The position numbers and the translations under genes are program-made. A stretch of 14,304 nucleotides of DNA, from positions 1-14,304 of the forward strand of contig CALFHG010000287.1 of NCBI GenBank assembly GCA_937875805.1, written 5' to 3'. Below are positions 4,191-10,964 of this stretch, one piece after another. The notes beneath the pieces are model-generated. The model saw nothing but the letters and a program-made list of their open reading frames with translations. It did no database searches and was not told the origin of the DNA. Source of the DNA: an uncultured Nitrosopumilaceae archaeon. GTDB taxonomy: Archaea; Thermoproteota; Nitrososphaeria; Nitrososphaerales; Nitrosopumilaceae. Each line of letters begins with the position of its first letter. The first letter of the stretch is position 1.

Positions 4191-5732
4191 TTATTCTGTA
4201 GCTGCTTTGATAAATTCACCGGGATTTTTACCTTGCCCTTCAGGCAAATTCGTTATGCCTCCATTCAAGCTTTCAGTTGTTACGCCTTTACTTGCAAGTA
4301 TTTGGGCAGTCATTAATGACGTATTTCCAGCCATGCAAATTAGTAATGATTTACCTTTAGATCCATCTAGTTCTTTGCTAAGATCTTCAGGAATTTGCTG
4401 TGTTGATAATAATTGATTGATAGTACTTGCTTTTGGTATTGCAATTTTTTCTTTATCTACACCTAAAGATTTAGCAATAATTTCAATTCCTTCCTCTTTT
4501 GGTGTATATGAAGGATGTACCCATATTATTTTATCATATTCTTGAATGCTGGATACTGCTTCTTCTAAAGAAACTTGAATACGCTTATTGGCTGACATTG
4601 CTTCTAGATTTTTTCTATATTTTTCTATACCGTCAGCTACTACAACTACAAATTTCCCCTTATCGCCATCACTTACCATTTCTAAAATAGTATACAATGC
4701 AAGTGCTGTACTTTCACCAATATTGTGACCTTTATCTACAAAAAATTTTAGCAAATGTTTTGCTTGTCCAAAATCAACCTCATGTTGAGCAGCATATGTA
4801 TCTGGATTGTACATCTTTAGTCCATTTGCTTTTAATTTTGTTCTAATTCCTGCAACATCTTGACCTGGAATTGGGAACACTACATGTATTGCTTTTTTTC
4901 CATATTTTTGATTCATGTAGATACTTAATCCTCCAGATGTACCACCGGTTCCAAATGAGCATATTATTCTATAGTTTTCTAATGAATCATTATTTTCATG
5001 TAATTGTTGGTCAATTTCTACAGCTGTAATTGTTTTATGAGCATCAATGTTTAATTCATTATCGTATTGTTCTGGACAAAAACAACCATATATTTTTGAA
5101 AGTAATTTTGCTAAATTGATTATGTCTTGTGCAGCCAACAATGTTTCAACTTCAGAAATTGATTTATCATAAATTGTAGGATCAAAACCTAATTCTGCTA
5201 ACTGAGAACGAATATTTGCTGCAGTAGCTTTTGCAACTAATGCATCCGCATCACTATCTTTCATTCCCGGAGCAGGACAAATATCCATATCTAGATCCAT
5301 TATGCGAATATTTTCATTTCTTAATTCCTTAAAGACTCCTTCTTGTAATTTTCTTGAAACTAGTGAAACAACTGTTAATCCTATTTTTGACATTTGTCCA
5401 AGTGCTATTCCAAAATTCCCTGATGTTGCTTCAATTATTGTTTGATTACTTTTTAGTTTTCCAGTTTTAATTGCATCATGCATGATGTGAATAGCAGGTC
5501 TAATTTTGATTGAACCTGACACTAAGTTAGCATCAAATTTTCCATATATTTTCAAGTCTAAATCTGAAATATCTAGTTTGTAGAGATTTTTTGCACATTC
5601 CTTAAAATCACTTGTAAGATCAATCAATGGTGTTGCATTAACTACTTTACCTTCTTCTAGATGAGGAATTTTACTCCAAATTTCTTGTTCAAACTTTTCA
5701 AGCAGTGATTTATCGAATTCGTTTTGTGACAT
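4191..5732 (-). CDS. PLP-dependent cysteine-synthase-family enzyme fused to a rhodanese-like domain
   Basis: 513 residues in two parts. Residues ~1-380 are a fold-type II PLP enzyme of the cysteine synthase/cystathionine beta-synthase group. They contain S72-G-S-I-K76 with the PLP lysine, the substrate loop A-T-S-G-N-F-G (102-108), P-E-Q-Y-D-N (220-225) and the phosphate loop G-T-G-G-T-S-G-G (261-268). Such enzymes replace the beta-substituent of serine derivatives, for example with sulfide to give cysteine. Residues ~385-513 resemble a rhodanese: L-L-I-C466-M-A-G-N-T-S would be the active-site cysteine loop, followed by the helix T-A-Q-I-L and the L-N-G-G-I-T-N-L-P close. The pairing suggests a persulfide delivered within one polypeptide to the synthase site. 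An unusual segment at ~150-190 (P-A-P-G-M-K-D-S-D-A-D-A) lies between the halves of the catalytic domain. ATG start at 5732; TATA at 5765-5772. True donor and acceptor are unknown. Confidence 0.85.
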   Translation of the reverse strand: MSQNEFDKSLLEKFEQEIWSKIPHLEEGKVVNATPLIDLTSDFKECAKNLYKLDISDLDLKIYGKFDANLVSGSIKIRPAIHIMHDAIKTGKLKSNQTIIEATSGNFGIALGQMSKIGLTVVSLVSRKLQEGVFKELRNENIRIMDLDMDICPAPGMKDSDADALVAKATAANIRSQLAELGFDPTIYDKSISEVETLLAAQDIINLAKLLSKIYGCFCPEQYDNELNIDAHKTITAVEIDQQLHENNDSLENYRIICSFGTGGTSGGLSIYMNQKYGKKAIHVVFPIPGQDVAGIRTKLKANGLKMYNPDTYAAQHEVDFGQAKHLLKFFVDKGHNIGESTALALYTILEMVSDGDKGKFVVVVADGIEKYRKNLEAMSANKRIQVSLEEAVSSIQEYDKIIWVHPSYTPKEEGIEIIAKSLGVDKEKIAIPKASTINQLLSTQQIPEDLSKELDGSKGKSLLICMAGNTSLMTAQILASKGVTTESLNGGITNLPEGQGKNPGEFIKAATE

Positions 5733-5764
5733 ATTCTACTCTGGATGCAGTCCATTTTTTACTC

Positions 5765-5772
5765 ATATAAAA
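5765..5772 (-). promoter_or_regulatory. TATA box of the PLP-rhodanese gene
   Basis: The minus strand reads TTTTATAT from 5772 to 5765, about 37 bases before the ATG at 5732. This predicts a short 5' leader of roughly ten bases. The ASCH gene would share this transcript. Confidence 0.5.
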
Positions 5773-5814
5773 TATCTGATGTAATGTGAAATTATTTCAT
5801 TTTCAATTTTTAAC

Positions 5815-7377
5815 TTACACATCTAAAATACTGATGACCTTATTTGGAATATCTTTCAGTCTACTAACTGCCATGGTTTTTTCATATCCTAAATGTCTAA
5901 GATTATTTGCTATAGTGATGGCTCTTACAGTATTTGGGCCTAGTCCTAAAGCAACCATGCTAATTCCTAAATTTTTAAAAGATTTGGTCATATTTCTTAC
6001 TGCATCCGGATCTGATGGTTCTCCATCAGTTAATGTCAAAAAAATGTCTGGTCTCTTTGACTGTAAAATTGGGAACATTTTGTCATAGACTTCAGCTAAT
6101 GGCGTTGAACCGTTAGCAACAATTTGTGCTAATCTTTTTGCAGTTATATTATTCCATTTTACATTTTCTGGTTTAATTGACCAACAAACCATTGATCTAT
6201 TTTCAGTACTAAATGCATAGACTGCAAATTTTACTTTGAGAAAAGATAATACTTCACATAATGCCAAAGTTGCTTTTTTGTATTCAATTGCATCTGATGC
6301 AATACTAGATGAATGATCTAGTAGAATTACAATTTTAGTTTTAATTGATTTTTTAATATCTGTAAAAAATGGTTCGTTACCTTCTATGTAACTCTCTTCA
6401 TCAAATTCATCTCCTGAACTAAGATGTTGTTCTCTCCAACCTGTTTTCCATTCTTTGAATTTTGTTTTTAATCCATTAATCAAACTCATATCATAGATTG
6501 TTGTTTCATCAATATTTCTCGTTGATGGGATTTGAATCCCTATTGTTTCAGTTGCTAATCCTTTGTTTTCAGTTTTTTTATTTTCATCTACTAGTACTTT
6601 GTATTCATCATAAACATCATCTCCTCGAATGACGGATGTTGGATCAATTTTGCCTAAATCTCCTTCTTTATTTTTAGAAATTACCTTAAGCACTTTTAGT
6701 AGTTCTTCTTCTGATAATGCCATTCCTGCTTTCATAAATGGTAGAGAAATTGGAATTGTTAGGAGAGAATCAATATCTAATATTTTTATAATTTCAGTAA
6801 CATTTTTTTCAACCCAATCAGTATTTTGTTTTTCTTTTACTGCTTGGTTAACAATTGATTTTGCAAATGTTGATGCTTTTTTTATTTTTTCAAAGTTACT
6901 TGATTGAATTTCCCCTTTCAAAACACCAAACATAAAATATTGATAAAATGCCTCTACAATCCTTGCTTTTCCATAAACTGTATGTAGTTGTGGTCTTGCC
7001 ACAAGCATGTAGGTATAATTAAAAATAATTTCTTCATCCATTCCCTTCCAAATCTTTCTTCCTAATTGCTCAATTCTTTGAGTTTCCATTGTATTGAGAA
7101 TAAACCCAAATGCATGATCATCACTGAGAATTTTTTTACAGTATTTTATTCTCATACCCTCATACCATAGTGAGGTTCTAAATTGACGATATTTTTGGAA
7201 ATCATTTCCAATTCTTTTTTCTAATGGAGTTAAGATTACTTTATTTTCTTTTAGACGTGTTTTAGTTTCTGTTTTATCTGAAATTTCTATTACTATGTTG
7301 TCTTTTTCAGACCATCTTCTAACAAGAAAAGTTGCTATTTCAACTAAAGAATCGTTTTGAAGTTGAATTGTTTGCAT
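5815..7377 (-). CDS. VWA-domain (MIDAS) protein, NorD/CoxE-like partner of the MoxR ATPase
   Basis: 520 residues. The C-terminal ~175 residues form a von Willebrand A domain with a complete metal-ion-dependent adhesion site: D354-H-S356-S-S358 in I-V-I-L-L-D-H-S-S-S, T425 in N-G-S-T-P-L, and D451-G in L-T-L-T-D-G-E. The N-terminal ~340 residues are helical and charged, as in CbbO, NorD and CoxE-type proteins, with no membrane segment or signal peptide. In characterised systems the VWA protein tethers a MoxR-family AAA+ hexamer to a client metalloenzyme for metal insertion or reactivation. Its ATG (7377) directly abuts the stop codon of the ATPase gene, so the two are co-translated. The client enzyme is not in the window. 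The link to a specific metalloenzyme is therefore inference. Confidence 0.85.
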   Translation of the reverse strand: MQTIQLQNDSLVEIATFLVRRWSEKDNIVIEISDKTETKTRLKENKVILTPLEKRIGNDFQKYRQFRTSLWYEGMRIKYCKKILSDDHAFGFILNTMETQRIEQLGRKIWKGMDEEIIFNYTYMLVARPQLHTVYGKARIVEAFYQYFMFGVLKGEIQSSNFEKIKKASTFAKSIVNQAVKEKQNTDWVEKNVTEIIKILDIDSLLTIPISLPFMKAGMALSEEELLKVLKVISKNKEGDLGKIDPTSVIRGDDVYDEYKVLVDENKKTENKGLATETIGIQIPSTRNIDETTIYDMSLINGLKTKFKEWKTGWREQHLSSGDEFDEESYIEGNEPFFTDIKKSIKTKIVILLDHSSSIASDAIEYKKATLALCEVLSFLKVKFAVYAFSTENRSMVCWSIKPENVKWNNITAKRLAQIVANGSTPLAEVYDKMFPILQSKRPDIFLTLTDGEPSDPDAVRNMTKSFKNLGISMVALGLGPNTVRAITIANNLRHLGYEKTMAVSRLKDIPNKVISILDV

Positions 7378-8172
7378 TTAGTTTCCAAACATTGAAGTTA
7401 TGATGTCACTTACTTTTTGGTATTCTATATCGCCCCACTGTGTATAGACATTTCCAAAAACAATTTCAGCTACTTTTTTTGGTGACATTCCTTTGTCTAA
7501 TAATTTAGCAAAAGCAATTGTTTCCCTTAAGCTAGGTGAATAAAATAATTCTTCAACTGCTGCAGCTTGTCTTAATGTATTTGCTAGTTTGATTGCTTGA
7601 ATTATTTCTGAATCATAATTTCCTGAAACGTGTTTTTTTACAATTTCTAATTCAATATTTTCTGGTGGATATTCTAATCTAATTCGTACTGGAAATCTGC
7701 TTAGTAATTGTGGTGGTAATTCTTTTGTTCCACTATGTGATAATGGATTAATTGTTGCAACTACAAACCAACTATCTTTTGCTTTAACAACTTCACCCGT
7801 TGATTCTTTTAATACGATTTGACGTCTGTCATCTAATGCTTCATCTAATCTGAGTAGCACATCTGCTTCAGCTGAATTAATTTCATCTAGATACAACATA
7901 TCTCCACGTTTCATTGATTTGATTAACAGACCTTCATCAAAACTGACTGTTCCATCCGTTAGCGTTTTAGTTCCAACCAAATGACTTTCTCTGGTTCTTA
8001 AACTAAAATTGATGGATTCTAGATTGATATTTTTATTTTTGGCAAAATCTCTAACTAGAGATGTTTTTCCAGTTCCTTTTGGGCCTATTATAATCACAAA
8101 AAGATCTGCCTCATATGCCTTGTTTAGAATTTCAATTGAATTATTCCAATCAAGATATTGTGTTTCTATCAC
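7378..8172 (-). CDS. MoxR-family AAA+ ATPase (CbbQ/NorQ-like)
   Basis: 264 residues, the size of a single MoxR/CbbQ AAA+ module. Walker A is G30-P-K-G-T-G-K36-T37. Walker B is M-L-Y-L-D96-E97-I-N. Sensor 1 asparagine is in A-T-I-N142-P. The arginine-finger region is L-L-S-R159-F-P, and the sensor 2 arginine lies in S-P-S-L-R216-E-T. All catalytic elements are intact. Members form hexamers that remodel or activate metalloenzymes together with a VWA adaptor; the VWA gene follows immediately with no gap. The start codon is GTG at 8172: an in-frame stop (TGA) lies three codons upstream and no ATG is available. A TATA-like box at 8197-8204 is centred ~28 bases upstream, so this two-gene unit probably has its own near-leaderless promoter, although the geranylgeranyl-reductase-type gene ends just 40 bases earlier. 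Confidence 0.88.
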   Translation of the reverse strand: MIETQYLDWNNSIEILNKAYEADLFVIIIGPKGTGKTSLVRDFAKNKNINLESINFSLRTRESHLVGTKTLTDGTVSFDEGLLIKSMKRGDMLYLDEINSAEADVLLRLDEALDDRRQIVLKESTGEVVKAKDSWFVVATINPLSHSGTKELPPQLLSRFPVRIRLEYPPENIELEIVKKHVSGNYDSEIIQAIKLANTLRQAAAVEELFYSPSLRETIAFAKLLDKGMSPKKVAEIVFGNVYTQWGDIEYQKVSDIITSMFGN

Positions 8173-8194
8173 AGTATGTTTTCAATGATTCAAA

Positions 8195-8208
8195 CAATAT
8201 TTAATATT
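8195..8208 (-). promoter_or_regulatory. TATA box of the MoxR/VWA unit
   Basis: The minus strand reads AATATTAAATATTG from 8208 to 8195. The TTAAATAT core is centred about 28 bases before the GTG start. The element contains two AATATT-like halves and overlaps none of the upstream gene (which ends at 8213). Confidence 0.4.
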
Positions 8209-8212
8209 AGAT

Positions 8213-9670
8213 CTAAGAATCAAATGATTCTATTTTGGTAAATGCTTCCTCTAGTCTTTGATGTAGTGTTTTGTTCCATTCATCAAACCCTGATGGATTT
8301 TTTGGATAGTTATTGTAATGTTCCACTAACCATTGGTTTTCTTTAGAAGTATATCTGAGTCCGTTTGCAACTGTTTTATTCATTGCACCTCTAATTATCA
8401 TTCCAATTTTTCCTAGTCCTGAAAAGTCTGGATGTTCACCTTTACTAATTGATTCAGCATCAAGTTTGCCCAAAAAGTGTTTCATCCCATAACTAATTTG
8501 CTCATTAGACATTTGTTGAATTAATCTTCTAAAGAGTTCAAGACCTGCAGTTTTGTATCCATACTCTTTGATGTAATCTAAATTGTATTGCCATAAATTT
8601 GCTTCAGAAACATCGTTTGCTTCTAATGCTTGTGCAACATTATTTCCAATAATTGTACCTGCAATCAAAGCTGGTCCTATGCCTCCAGCATCAATTGGTT
8701 TTGGCATCCATGCAGAATCTCCAACCATCATGTATCCTCCAGATACCATACAATCATTTTGTCTTCTAACTGAAACTTGGAATATTCCTGAATTATTGTT
8801 AATGTCTTGCGGTTCTTCAGATAGTTTTGCATTTTTGATTGCAACATTTCGATGAAGATATTCTTTCATTAGTGATTCAACATTATCTTTCTTACCGAGT
8901 CGTTTGTTTCGTTTATCTAACAGAGATTTTTCAACACCTAAACCGATGTTGACTTTTGTATCTCCTTTTGGAAATACCCATCCATATCCCCCAGGTGCAA
9001 TATCTTGATCTAAATGAATAATACAATAGTCTGGATCAAATTCTGTAAGATCCTTTTGTCCTTTTTCAAAATGCATGATGTATCTTCCAGTTGATTCCAA
9101 ATCTCTTCTATCGATTCTTTTTTCAACTTTAGTAGAGTTCTGAAGTCCATTTCTAAGCATTGATGTGACTCCTGTTGCATCAATTACAATTTTTGATGTT
9201 TTTTTGAATGGTTGCTTTGTTTTGTTATCTATACCTTGTATTCCAACTACTTGCTGTCCTTCGTAAATTAAACCTGTTAGATTAATTTCATATTCAAATT
9301 CAATACCCATTTTTTTACATCTTTCATTTTGAATTTCTGGTAATTTTTGACGATTTAACATAAATCCATCCCCATCAAAAGGAATTGAAGTTTCTTTATC
9401 TGGTGAGAATGCCATGACTCCTTTTACGTTGTGTTCAATTTCTGGTTTAGTCCATTCAACTTTGATTCTCTCTGTCATAAAATCAACTGCTTCTTTGGAG
9501 CATGCATCTCCACATACCCATCCAGCAAGTGATTTTCGACCTGGTAGAAATTCTGTATTTCTATCAATAACTAAAATTTTTAAATTTTGATTTGAATAAT
9601 GTGAAATTGATTGTGCGGTAATAGTTCCAGCAAGACCTCCTCCTGCTATTATAACATCATAATCCGACAC
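8213..9670 (-). CDS. Geranylgeranyl reductase-family FAD-dependent oxidoreductase
   Basis: 485 residues. The N-terminal Rossmann segment V-I-I-A-G10-G-G12-L-A-G15 binds FAD, with D36 at the end of the second strand. Then follow P-G-R-K-S-L-A-G-W-V-C-G-D (residues 43-55), the Cys-containing segment typical of archaeal digeranylgeranylglycerophospholipid reductases, and G-G-Y-G-W-V-F-P-K-G (227-236), a hallmark of the family. The second FAD motif V-G-D-S-A-W-M-P-K-P-I-D-A-G-G-I (316-331) closes the flavin site. Family members saturate geranylgeranyl chains of membrane lipids or prenyl groups of quinones. Length is slightly above the common ~400-450, mostly through a C-terminal tail. There is no membrane segment. 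ATG start at 9670; TATA at 9695-9702 predicts a nearly leaderless transcript. Archaea often carry several paralogues, so the exact lipid substrate is uncertain. Confidence 0.88.
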   Translation of the reverse strand: MSDYDVIIAGGGLAGTITAQSISHYSNQNLKILVIDRNTEFLPGRKSLAGWVCGDACSKEAVDFMTERIKVEWTKPEIEHNVKGVMAFSPDKETSIPFDGDGFMLNRQKLPEIQNERCKKMGIEFEYEINLTGLIYEGQQVVGIQGIDNKTKQPFKKTSKIVIDATGVTSMLRNGLQNSTKVEKRIDRRDLESTGRYIMHFEKGQKDLTEFDPDYCIIHLDQDIAPGGYGWVFPKGDTKVNIGLGVEKSLLDKRNKRLGKKDNVESLMKEYLHRNVAIKNAKLSEEPQDINNNSGIFQVSVRRQNDCMVSGGYMMVGDSAWMPKPIDAGGIGPALIAGTIIGNNVAQALEANDVSEANLWQYNLDYIKEYGYKTAGLELFRRLIQQMSNEQISYGMKHFLGKLDAESISKGEHPDFSGLGKIGMIIRGAMNKTVANGLRYTSKENQWLVEHYNNYPKNPSGFDEWNKTLHQRLEEAFTKIESFDS

Positions 9671-9694
9671 GATATTGGGGTTTTTGTTTATCCG

Positions 9695-9703
9695 TATTTA
9701 AAA
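9695..9703 (-). promoter_or_regulatory. TATA box of the geranylgeranyl-reductase-type gene
   Basis: The minus strand reads TTTTAAATA from 9703 to 9695, centred about 28 bases before the ATG at 9670. Because TATTTAAAA also reads as a box on the plus strand, it could additionally start transcription toward the GC-rich island at 9751-9810. Confidence 0.45.
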
Positions 9704-9750
9704 TAATACCATGGAATAATCTACAAAATCAATGAGTTAAAACAATTGAT

Positions 9751-9845
9751 CGATGATATGGGTCGGTTCGTCGCGGCTTCTTCAAAGCTTTCGCTCAGAC
9801 TGGAGCGGCTAATATTTCCTCATTCCCAAATTGTGTAGTTTTTTT
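9751..9845. ncRNA. Candidate small RNA gene: GC-rich island in an AT-rich spacer
   Basis: Bases 9751-9810 contain 34 G/C of 60 (57%), far above the surrounding sequence, which in AT-rich archaea usually marks structured RNA. CGCTC (9792-9796) can pair with GAGCG (9803-9807) around a 6-base loop. TGGG (9759-9762) can pair with CCCA (9825-9828). For the plus strand: a run of seven T at 9839-9845 could terminate it, and no plus-strand protein gene nearby explains that run. For the minus strand: a box C/D-like order exists, ATGAGGA (9823-9817), CTGA (9798-9795), TTGAAGA (9785-9779) and a degenerate CCGA (9766-9763), but spacing is irregular (18 and 12 bases). A 26-codon plus-strand ORF (9758-9838) is discounted because it uses CGG codons alien to neighbours. 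Strand and class remain open. Confidence 0.4.
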
Positions 9846-9858
9846 ATTCCTAATTAAT

Positions 9859-10286
9859 CTAGTTGGCAATTTGAAAAATCTCTGTAAATATTTTGACTGT
9901 ATCTTTTTTGTTGTAAATCGGTGAGTGAATTTTCAATTTTATTGTGTCTTTTTCTCTAATTGCTAAATTCCCTTTGATTAATTCTTGCTTGTCTAATCTC
10001 ATATGAAACCTTGAATCAACTGTCCTTTCCTCGATTTCTTCAATTAATTCTTTGATTTGTTCATCTGGTAAAAGTTCAAGTATTTTACTCATCAAATCCT
10101 GAGCCTGCATTTTCACTATTTTTGCCTTTAACATGATTATGGGATTTTCATAATGTCCTTCCACCTCTTCAAGTACAAAATCATCTTCTTTCAGATTTAA
10201 AACATCTTCAAAAGATTGATAGATTTTAAAATATCTTCTGTTGCATGGACAATTACATCAATTGTAATTTCAATCTTATGTGCCAT
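9859..10286 (-). pseudogene. COG1325 (DUF54) RNA-binding exosome-associated protein, interrupted by a -1 frameshift
   Basis: Two adjacent frames together make one family member. From ATG 10286 the first frame reads M-A-H-K-I-E-I-T-I-D-V-I-V-H-A-T-E-D-I-L-K-S-I-N-L-L and then hits TAA at 10199-10197 after 29 codons. The next frame, offset by one base, continues F-E-D-V-L-N-L-K-E-D-D-F, then G-H-Y-E-N-P-I and R-F-H-M-R-L-D-K-Q-E, ending at 9859. A single extra T in the TTTT run (A4 at 10210-10213 on the plus strand) would join them into a 142-residue protein, the usual size. The H-A-T-E-D and L-D-K-Q-E segments are family hallmarks as I remember them. Family members are RNA-binding and linked to the archaeal exosome and ribosome biogenesis. 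The gene starts 26 bases after eS1. The only alternative start in the second frame is GTG 10164, giving 101 residues that lack the conserved N-terminus. Sequencing error or true mutation cannot be separated here. Confidence 0.78.
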
Positions 10287-10312
10287 GATTGTAAAAGAAT
10301 ATCTCTTGTTGA

Positions 10313-10924
10313 TTATGCTACTAGCAACTTTGTTTCTTTGTCTGCAGTTCTAACGAGTTTCACTTTCTCTAGACCTACATGTCTTACCCTAATTACTTTC
10401 TTGAATGCTGCCATAATATCTGAATTAATTTTACTGTAACATGTTGCTTGAACAAATTGGTCAATTGTCATTTCTGGAATTGTTTTCCTAATTACATCTT
10501 GAGCAATTAATCTGAGAGCATGTTGTCTTGATGTATTTAGTTGCTTGTAAGTTAGAGCGAGTAATTTAATTCTAAAGATGTAACCGTCTTTTGTTTTAAC
10601 ATCTATACTGAAATTGACTTTTGATGATCCTCTTCTTACTAAACTACGTAAAAATTCTTTTGAATATTCATATCTCTTGAAAATTGTTGTTGCCTTATCT
10701 CCTTCAACATTGTTAATTTGGAAATATATTTTGAATTGATGTTGTGAGGGATCTCCTTTTAGAATATCATATAGTGTAACTTCTAAAACCCTACCTACTG
10801 CATTTTCATCATCTGTAATTGGAACATATGCAATTGGGACATTGTTGAATGAGTCTGGCGCATATACTTGCACCCAGCGTTTATCTCGCCACTTGTCCTT
10901 TATTCGACCTTTTCTACGTGCCAA
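10313..10924 (-). CDS. rps3ae: 30S ribosomal protein eS1 (S3Ae)
   Basis: The 203-residue product matches the archaeal/eukaryal S3Ae family. It has a basic N-terminus (A-R-R-K-G-R-I-K-D-K-W-R-D-K-R-W), then Y-A-P-D-S-F-N-N-V-P-I-A-Y-V-P (21-35), the central G-R-V-L-E-V-T-L-Y-D-I-L-K-G-D, the R-R-G-S-S-K-V-N-F segment, and the R-K-T-I-P-E-M-T helix. It sits on the small-subunit platform near the mRNA exit. The start is TTG at 10924; the in-frame TAA two codons before excludes a longer form. A TATA box (TTATATTT, 10954-10947) is centred exactly 26 bases upstream, so a leaderless TTG-initiated mRNA is predicted. The C-terminus (K-L-L-V-A) is slightly short but complete. The COG1325 gene follows in the same transcript. 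Confidence 0.95.
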   Translation of the reverse strand: MARRKGRIKDKWRDKRWVQVYAPDSFNNVPIAYVPITDDENAVGRVLEVTLYDILKGDPSQHQFKIYFQINNVEGDKATTIFKRYEYSKEFLRSLVRRGSSKVNFSIDVKTKDGYIFRIKLLALTYKQLNTSRQHALRLIAQDVIRKTIPEMTIDQFVQATCYSKINSDIMAAFKKVIRVRHVGLEKVKLVRTADKETKLLVA

Positions 10925-10942
10925 TTCTTAACGACTTTTGAA

Positions 10943-10957
10943 CCCAAAATATAAGGG
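10943..10957 (-). promoter_or_regulatory. Promoter of rps3ae, TATA box inside a short inverted repeat
   Basis: The minus strand reads CCCTTATATTTTGGG from 10957 to 10943, extending to ACCC...GGGT. The TATA core is centred 26 bases before the TTG start. The arms flank the TBP site and could serve as an operator half-site pair, though 4-bp arms are short. The element lies just after the serS stop at 10965. Confidence 0.5.
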
Positions 10958-10964
10958 TATATCA

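Noticed and set aside
9758..9838. 26-codon plus-strand ORF in the GC-rich island
   Set aside because: It uses several G/C-rich codons such as CGG that neighbours avoid and has no detectable domain; an RNA gene explains the composition better.
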